From Lineus longissimus (Eukaryota; Nemertea; Pilidiophora; Heteronemertea; Lineidae): a stretch of 64,000 nt of DNA. Each line of letters opens with the position of its first letter. Within the stretch, counting starts at the first letter, position 1. Location: contig NC_088317.1 of assembly GCF_910592395.1 (NCBI RefSeq), positions 12,650,001-12,714,000 of the forward strand, written 5' to 3'. This document shows, piece by piece, positions 57,776 to 64,000 of this stretch. The translations under genes and the position numbers were made by a program. The notes under the pieces were generated by a model that worked only from the letters and a program-made list of their open reading frames with translations, had not been told where the DNA came from and did no database searches.

Positions 57776-58045
57776 TTCTATCTATCTATCTATGTATCAC
57801 ATTTATATAGCGCCCTTATCAGTCCTATATTGGGCCGTTCAAAGGCGCTTAACAAAAACAGAGTCTCTATAAGAAGTATAGTCTTTGACAACAATAAACA
57901 ATTCTAATGTTCGTAATGTTGTTGAAAAAGGTGGGTCTTGAGGAGTGTCTTAAAAGTTGTGATGGAGTCCGCATTTCGAATATTACTAGGGAGGTCATTC
58001 CAGAGTGCTGCTGCGGCACACTGGAATGTACGCTCGCCTCATCTT
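57776..58045 (+). mobile_element. Interspersed repeat beginning (TATC)n-TTTATATAGCGCC
   Basis: A tetranucleotide tract leads into TTTATATAGCGCCCTTATC, with AAAGGCGCTTAAC downstream, then GGTGGGTCTTGAGGAGTGTC and CATTCCAGAGTGCTGCTG. This layout occurs as dispersed repeats in several marine deuterostomes. It interrupts the Polinton gene before it. Confidence 0.55.
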
Positions 58046-58049
58046 CGCT

Positions 58050-58135
58050 CATTACTTTAGGGCATTGTCAAGAAGGACATAGTCTGGAAGGGCATTGTCA
58101 AGATAGACATAGTCTGGATGGACAAGAAAATTCAA
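58050..58135. repeat. Short direct repeat
   Basis: GGGCATTGTCAAGA(A/T)(G/A)GACATAGTCTGGA occurs twice in succession, near 58060 and 58090. Confidence 0.6.
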
Positions 58136-58623
58136 ATAAGATGAATGGAGAATCAGGAGACTCCTGTGACACAAGTGGCAACCAATGAAAAGCCTAAACG
58201 GTAAGATCAGAGAAACAATTAGCATGGTCAAGAGAACTGGGTAAACAATCTCAGGAATTCATGCGGTTAAAAAAGGACAAGACAGCATTCAATGTACATG
58301 AACCAAAACCAGAACCAGAACCAGAAGAACCTTCAGAGCCTAAAATGCCCGAACACTCAATGTCACAGAGAAGTTAAATCAGTAGTTAAACCCGTGATGC
58401 CAGTAAAGTCTGAGAATCGAGCAGACACTGTTTTTAGATCAAAGAGTGAAGACAAAAACAGTCTTAGTTTAGTGGAGTAATTTCCACTTAATCAAATACA
58501 TTAATCTTAGTTTCAAGCGAAAAATGTTAGGTAATTGTTGATCTTCACCAGTGATTTCAAATTTTAGATAATTGGTACATTTGTTGACAACTTTATTACA
58601 ATTAAGCTCATATCTCTGGTTCT

Positions 58624-59095
58624 TTATCTGGTCGCCATCTTCCACTGGTAAAATACAAAAGATGTCAGAAGGTTATTGTAGAGTGTCTTACTTTTATCAA
58701 TCAAATTTGATCTCAAAATGAGTTGTGTTCTGTAAATTGGAAGTGGTTTTGTAGAGTAATATTTTCCTTTCTTTGTGAATCTTTCTTGTTTAAGACCAAA
58801 CCACTTATTCACCACTGTGAGTATGTATTTTTTAACCCCTGTTATTGTAGTGCTAATCTGGGTAACTGCTGCCTCAAAACCAGTTTGTACTGTCGACATT
58901 TTGAGATATTCATCTTTTTTATCAAATGTTTCTTCCAGCGAAAAATCTTTGTCCTCTGCAAGTTCAATGATTAGGTAATTGATGTTATCACAGCGGAGTT
59001 TAACATGGTTAATTCCAGGACGTTCAATAAAGCCTTGCCATTCACTACAAAACTCACTTAAACTAAAATGACGTGAGTATGGAAATCCGGTTTCA
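58624..59095 (-). pseudogene. Polinton-region gene, 5' end cut by the BEL/Pao element
   Basis: On the minus strand the frame is open from about 59095 to the stop at 58624, longer than the part from the internal Met at 58899. It contains HVKLRCDNINYLIIELAEDK, then KKYILTVVNKWFGLKQERF and STKPLPIYRTQLILRS. It faces the other genes. I do not recognise the family; position suggests a Polinton structural protein. Upstream sequence switches abruptly to the LTR-like segment, so the 5' end is lost. Confidence 0.45.
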
Positions 59096-59099
59096 CTTA

Positions 59100-59317
59100 T
59101 GATATTCTCCGTTTATGGTAAGGTTTTTCCTGGGCTACAAAAACTCCGGCTGGGAATTTTGCTGAGAAGGACTTTCGTTTTGTGAGACGTTTAATTCTGC
59201 CAGAGTAGTATAGGTGGCAGCACTTCACTTTTAGTCATGTAGAATTACCGAGAGAAAGCAATAAAGAAATTTGTTCATTGAAAAAGTCGTTTTATGTCGA
59301 GTAAACCGGCGAACATT
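59100..59317 (+). mobile_element. Probable 5' LTR of a BEL/Pao retrotransposon
   Basis: Ends GAACA just before TTTGGTAGCAGAGCG (59316-59330), a primer-binding-site word typical of BEL/Pao elements. A polyadenylation signal (GCAATAAAG) sits 50 bp before the end. The left edge is set by where the Polinton frame stops. No second LTR is in the window, so the length is provisional. Confidence 0.5.
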
Positions 59318-60825
59318 TGGTAGCAGAGCGTAGTTGAAGAAGTAATATCACGTAGAAGACTCGACAAGCTGAAATGTCCGGATTTGGCCAAGGAATAGGA
59401 GATAATCAGCCTTTTTTCCCGTCGAAAATCCTCACGAGTTAGCCCTACCTCGCCCCCAGATTTCGGAAGATGCATACAATTCTAGGAGGGGCCACGCCGG
59501 CGAGTACGAAAATCAACCTCGTCCCCAGGAAGAATTGTTGATGGCTGCTGTACACGGAGATGGCAAGGCTGAACGTGTGGAGATGGGATTGACGGCCAAA
59601 GACCTGATAATTTTGGATGAATGGGAATCAAGCCCTGCACGAAATACTCAGTATCAAGAAGATGAACACAGGCCTGTTTCCAGAAGATACATTAATGGTT
59701 TAAAGTCTGCTGTTACAATCTCGATGTCAAGTGAAGCTGTCCTATCGGAGAGAAGTCAATATGAACTAAATGCCCATGAAGACAATATTTGTTCGAAGGT
59801 CCAAGATGTAATTGCTGCCCTGGAGAAATTTGGTACAGAAAATGATGTATTTCCGAAAATGCTGGAAGAAATCATCCTATATGAGGAAAAGATTGAAAAT
59901 GAAATGGTACGTCTGAGGCAAGTTAGAGAAGCATCTGTTATTGGAAGTTTAAGGTCACACAGGAGCAACAGAGGACAACACTCAACGTTTAAAGGGGACC
60001 CGCCAGCAACAGTTGAAAGGGAACAGACTTGGATATTTAAAGGGGACCCGCAAGCATCACCGAAAGATCGAGAACAGCAAACCATATTCGAAGGGAACCA
60101 GCAGCAAATGACAGGAATGGTACAAGAAGATAGGCCCTTTACGCCACTGAGAGAGACATGCGGGAGGACGGACGATCCACGTACACCAGACAGTAGGCTA
60201 TCGATTAGGCGTGAATTGTCGTACTCTGGATCTCAGGATGTCAAGGACGACCAAAATGGGTATCAGGATGTCAAGGACCACCAAAATGGGTATCAAGTGT
60301 TCAGCAACCAGATTACACCTATGCAGTCAAGACCGCCCTATGGATATGCAGGAAACCCGATAATGCCAATGCCAAGCCAATTTCGAGAGATCAACAACAC
60401 ACCAAGCTATGTTCGTATTGCTGAGCCAATTTCACCCCAAGCATGGAGTATGGGCCGTGAAAATCGCAAAAAATCTGCACATGTTTTTGTAAGCGGTCGT
60501 CGCTCGCGCAAACTTATCTTGCATGTTTTGAAAGAGGACGTCGGCGAACGCGGTCGTATATCAAAACAGACGTTGGGTGGCGCTCGCGCAAACTTCCCTC
60601 TCACATGTTTTTGTGAAAGAGGACGTCGGCGAACGCGGTCGTATAAAAAAACAGACGTCGGGTGGCGCTCGAGACGGGTCATCCTATTTAGCGTCCAGTG
60701 GCGACCAGTGGCGTCCAACGCGAAATAATAGGGTGTATATGGTTAAAAACGTTTTCAATCAAGCTCCTAAAACACTTTCAATAAACAAGATTTAGAAGTT
60801 TGGTGGAGTTTGCAAACCTAGTTTT

Positions 60826-60877
60826 TAGCTCACCTCTTAGCAGAGGTGAGCTTATCCCATACCGTGGCGTCCGTCGT

Positions 60878-60914
<37 letters not shown>

Positions 60915-60916
60915 CG

Positions 60917-60948
<32 letters not shown>

Positions 60949-61990
60949 GTCCGTCGTCCGTTAGCAGGGCACGTTTCGTAACTGTTAGAGCTATTGAGTT
61001 GAAACTTGGTACACATGTACCCTTATGTAATGACACCTGGGAGACCAAGTTTCGGTCCGATTCGTTTCATGGTTTGGCCACCAGGGGGCCAAACGTTAAA
61101 AGTGAAAATATGCAATATCTCCCTTAATAGTAGTCGGGAAATTTTGAAAAAAATATGGTAGGTACTTCTAGCAAAGGTGCATCATATATCCTCCGGGTTT
61201 TTGATTTGACCTCCTTTTCAAGGTCACAGAGGTCAAATGGTGTAAATTGGCCGTTAGGATGTAACGATGGCACGTTTCTAAACTGCAATGACTATTGATA
61301 CCAAATTTGGTACACATTTACCCCTTAGTCAGGTGATCTCAGGGACCGAAGTTTGGTCCAATATGGTTCACCACTTAACCACCAGGGGGCAAAATCCAAA
61401 AACCTTAAAAATGTGATTATTCCTTAACTTCTTACCCGATTGCCACCAATTTGATATCATGGGTACATCTAACCACCATACAGTATATGTCACACAGGTT
61501 TTTAATTTGACCTTCTTGTCAAGGTCACAGAGGTCAAATGGCGTAAATTCGCCGTCAGGCCGTAACTATGGCACGTTTCTTAACTGCAATGACTATTGAT
61601 CACAAATTAGGTACACATGTACCCCTTGGTCAGGTGATCTCAGGTACCGAAGTTTGGTGCGATCTGATTTGCCGTTTGGCCTCCAGGGAGGGGGCCAAAT
61701 CCTAAATTCTTCAAAATGCCATTATTCCTAGTAATGACTTGCCCGATTGGCACCAATTTTATATCATAGGTACATCTAATTCTAACAACCATTCAATATG
61801 TCACCCGGGTCTTCTTTGATTTGACCTACTTTTCAAGGTCACAGAGGTCAAATGTACTGTAAATTGGCCATTTTGGGGAAATTGTAATTGCTTGGACCTA
61901 CATCAAACCTAACACTACATGACACAAGACCATGCTCTTTATCCATCTTTCCTCCACATGAGGTGAGCACAATGGCCCTGGCCATTTCAT
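60826..61990 (-). repeat. Three-unit tandem repeat element (AGCTCACCT family), copy 2
   Basis: Begins TAGCTCACCTCTTAGCAGAGGTGAGCTTAT and a (CGT)n tract, then three units with GGTCACAGAGGTCAAAT at about 61222, 61525 and 61839, and ends GAGGTGAGCACAATGGCC. Reverse of 52138-53105. The unit next to GAGGTGAGCACAATGG carries the same variant (an extra GTAC before ATTTGACC) in both copies. Confidence 0.8.
60875..60960. repeat. (CGT)n microsatellite
   Basis: Trinucleotide run that creates poly-Arg frames on both strands; not coding. Confidence 0.9.
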
Positions 61991-62152
61991 TGAATAATCA
62001 TCACCAGAACACGATCTTAGTATGCCAACCTGATGCCAGATCCCGATTCCGCTTTTTCTATAAACCCAAGGAACGGCAGCTAAAACAAACATGGCGTCCA
62101 GTACTTTTGCTGGACGCATACTAAGATCGTTTTCTGGTGATAATTATTCAAA
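61991..62152. mobile_element. Small TIR element within the larger insert
   Basis: TGAATAATCATCACCAGAAC...CTTAGTATGC (61991-62025) and its near inverse (62117-62152) flank a ~90-bp interior. It sits between the repeat block and the right arm of the 2.1-kb element. Confidence 0.6.
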
Positions 62153-63176
62153 AACTAGGTTTGCAAACTCCACCAAACTTCTAAATCTTGTTTATTGAAA
62201 GTGTTTTAGGAGCTTGAAAACATTTTTAACCATATACACCCTATTATTTCGCGTTGGACGCCACTGGTCGCCACTGGACGCTAAATAGGATGACCCGTCT
62301 CGAGCGCCACCCAACGTCTGTTTTTTTATACGACCGCGTTCGCCGACGTCCTCTTTCACAAAAACATGTGAGGGAAGTTTGCGCGAGCGCCACCCGACGT
62401 CTGTTTTGATATACGACCGCGTTCGCCGACGTCCTCTTTCACAAAAACATGCAAGACAAGTTTGCGCGAGCGACGACCGCTTACAAAAACATGTACAGAT
62501 TTTTTGCGGTTTTCACGGCCCATAATGGAGACCTATGCAACAGATGCCAGAAAGAAGAGATTACGGGCTGCCTAGAATTCAGCTGGAAAAGTTTGATGGG
62601 AAAGTGGCGTAATACCGAGGATGGCGTGCGGCATTTCGAATAGCGGTAGAAGATAAGCCCATGAGGGATGAAGAAAAGATACTCAGACTGAAGGGTGCGC
62701 TCTCCGGGAAAGCCAAGGCCTATACTACAGAGCAATACTTGGAGGCCCTAAGACGTCTTGAGAAAGGGTATGGAACCGACAAAAGAGAAGGAAACAGATT
62801 GCTTGAAAACTTGAACAAATTCCCTCCGATACGCGACGATGACCAAGAAAAAACCAAGAAATTGAAGGGACTACTTAGCTGCCTCCATACAGTCATTTCG
62901 TTCATGGAATCTGTTGGTCGAAAGGAAGAGATGGGAGATGGTATGCTCTATACGATATTAAGAAGTAAACTTCCAGAGGGGGAGCTGTTTATGTTTCAAT
63001 GGCAGAGACAGACCCAACGCCCGGATTCCCTAGAAAGCATGAAAACCTGGCTTGAAGACTTGGTAGAAATGAAGACGATAGTGAAGAAGGCGATTGCAGG
63101 AGTAGAATCAGGACCAAAAAGATCCTATGACAAGAATGAACAAGAGGCCCAAGGGCCTGGCGCTCAGCTGAGTTAA

Positions 63177-63600
63177 TATCATTAATATCTTCCCGGTGTT
63201 TAGTTCATTATGCATGAAAATGGCATGCTCCATGGTATTTGATATCCTTTTGCGTTCACTACGGTACCAATGTTTTTTTTTGGTTGACATAATTATGCCA
63301 CTGTTCATTCCTCAATCCTGACCATAATTTGGGTGAAATCATCGTATGAAACATGAAGTTTATGCCATGAATGAGGATACTCATTGTCATAGCCTCGTTT
63401 ACAAGTACGAAGTATTTTCCCGCGAATATTCAAAACTGCTTGGCTCCTTGCCAGTTAAATAACATGTGACTATACACAAAATAGAAAACTTTGATGGAAA
63501 TTGTAAATCAATTTTTTATCTATCAGGGGAAACAAGCTGATGATGATCAAATAAATCATTCAGGAGAAATCGTTTTGTTGCTGAAGCTTGCATGACGAAG
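63177..63600. other. Unassigned stretch
   Basis: Follows the gag fragment. No reverse transcriptase or LTR signature is visible. Confidence 0.4.
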
Positions 63601-63604
63601 TTAA

Positions 63605-63939
63605 AGCGAACTGGAACCGCCGAGCGATTTATTCAACTTTTCGACTTTCACCGCCCGAGAAAGTCGAACTTCCAACTTCATATTCGAGTTCAGATTTGTA
63701 GCTCCGCCCCCAGTGCCCGAGCATGCGCAGTTCAATTTGTTATTATTGAGAATCATGTGAGAATCATGTGAGTCATGCGATCTTTCATTCATGAGTTTTC
63801 GTAGTAAATTCCATAGTAGTGACGTCACTCAATGATTGACAGCTAGGCGCCATGTTTCATTCATGCCTCGTTCTGATCACCCGATACGCGGGAAATGAAA
63901 ATGAGGTCATACGAACTGGCTCGGCGGTTCCAGTTCGCT
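63605..63939. mobile_element. TTAA-flanked TIR element (335 bp)
   Basis: AGCGAACTGGAACCGCCGAG and its inverse form 21-bp TIRs, flanked by TTAA (63601-63604, 63940-63943). A TTAA duplication is characteristic of piggyBac and Kolobok transposons. The TIR sequence itself does not decide between them. Non-coding. Confidence 0.75.
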
Positions 63940-64000
63940 TTAATGCTAAACCTTTTCTTGTGCTCTACTGCGCCACCGTAGTTTTCTATTTAGACCAGCG

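Larger units (their letters stand above)
60449..62524. mobile_element. 2.1-kb TIR element with ~375-bp TIRs and 6-bp duplication
   Basis: Ends TATGGGCCGTGAAAA and inverse, flanked by ATGGAG (60443-60448, 62525-62530). The left arm 60449-60825 and right arm 62145-62524 are inverse with only a few changes. Each arm contains a ~100-bp internal duplication (GAGGACGTCGGCGAACGCGG twice). The core holds the three-unit repeat block in reverse and a small TIR element. No transposase is encoded, so it is non-autonomous. Confidence 0.85.
59541..63176 (+). pseudogene. BEL/Pao gag-like gene split by a TIR element
   Basis: First part 59541-60448: coiled-coil-prone N-terminus (LEEIILYEEKIENEMVRLRQ), then a linker with three FKGDP/FEGNQ repeats and a QDVKDxQNGYQ duplication. 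The second part resumes after 62530. A TAA near 62611 interrupts the frame, then 62661-63176 carries EEKILRLKGALSGKAKAY, EALRRLEKGYG and LRSKLPEGELF, the pattern of the DUF1759-type BEL/Pao gag domain. The 2.1-kb insert duplicated ATGGAG. No protease or reverse transcriptase follows in the 800 bp available. Inactive. Confidence 0.7.

Noticed and set aside
60830-61127. Arginine-rich open frames on both strands
   Set aside because: Produced by the (CGT)n microsatellite; low complexity and no conserved flanks.

Overview
This window is eukaryotic nuclear DNA. It has spliced genes with canonical GT/AG introns and a single-exon rhodopsin-type GPCR. More than half of it is transposable elements, including a Polinton/Maverick, BEL/Pao gag, an L1/Tx1-type LINE, pogo and PIF/Harbinger elements, and many TIR-only elements. 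The repeat repertoire (TGACCTTGACC tandem arrays, AGCTCACCT elements, frequent acatgtaca and taggccta words) looks to me like a marine invertebrate such as a lancelet, hemichordate, echinoderm or mollusc. The sequence alone does not fix the species. I see no bacterial operons, rRNA or CRISPR.

Layout. 0-18.9 kb is a transposon graveyard. It holds a probable LTR, three tandem copies of an ATA-flanked TIR element, several copies of a Mutator-like TIR element (one nested inside another with clear 9-bp duplications), two pogo transposase relics (one inside a complete element with TA duplications), a perfect-TIR 943-bp element, and an AT-rich element made almost entirely of short palindromic units. 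19-32.2 kb is a host gene on the + strand. At least nine exons encode two ZU5 domains, a UPA domain and two tandem death domains, the C-terminal architecture of the ankyrin/PIDD family, and a truncated LINE sits just downstream of one splice donor. 32.8-40.9 kb is intergenic DNA with tandem repeats, microsatellites and fold-back elements.

41.1-43.3 kb is a PIF/Harbinger element. Its broken transposase gene meets a well-preserved three-exon SANT/Myb-like partner gene tail to tail. 43.7-47.1 kb holds local duplications and large palindromes. 48.2-49.2 kb is an intact class A GPCR gene. 50.9-59.1 kb is a decayed, rearranged Polinton with packaging ATPase, integrase and several Polinton-associated genes, all broken. 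59.1-63.2 kb is a BEL/Pao 5' end with gag, split by a 2.1-kb element with ~375-bp TIRs and a 6-bp duplication. A small TTAA-flanked TIR element lies at the right edge.

The likely functional host genes are the ZU5-UPA-death-domain gene and the GPCR. The nested insertions give a relative chronology. Three elements with different interiors share TATGG...CCATA ends and 6-bp duplications, which suggests one active TIR superfamily, possibly IS3EU-like.
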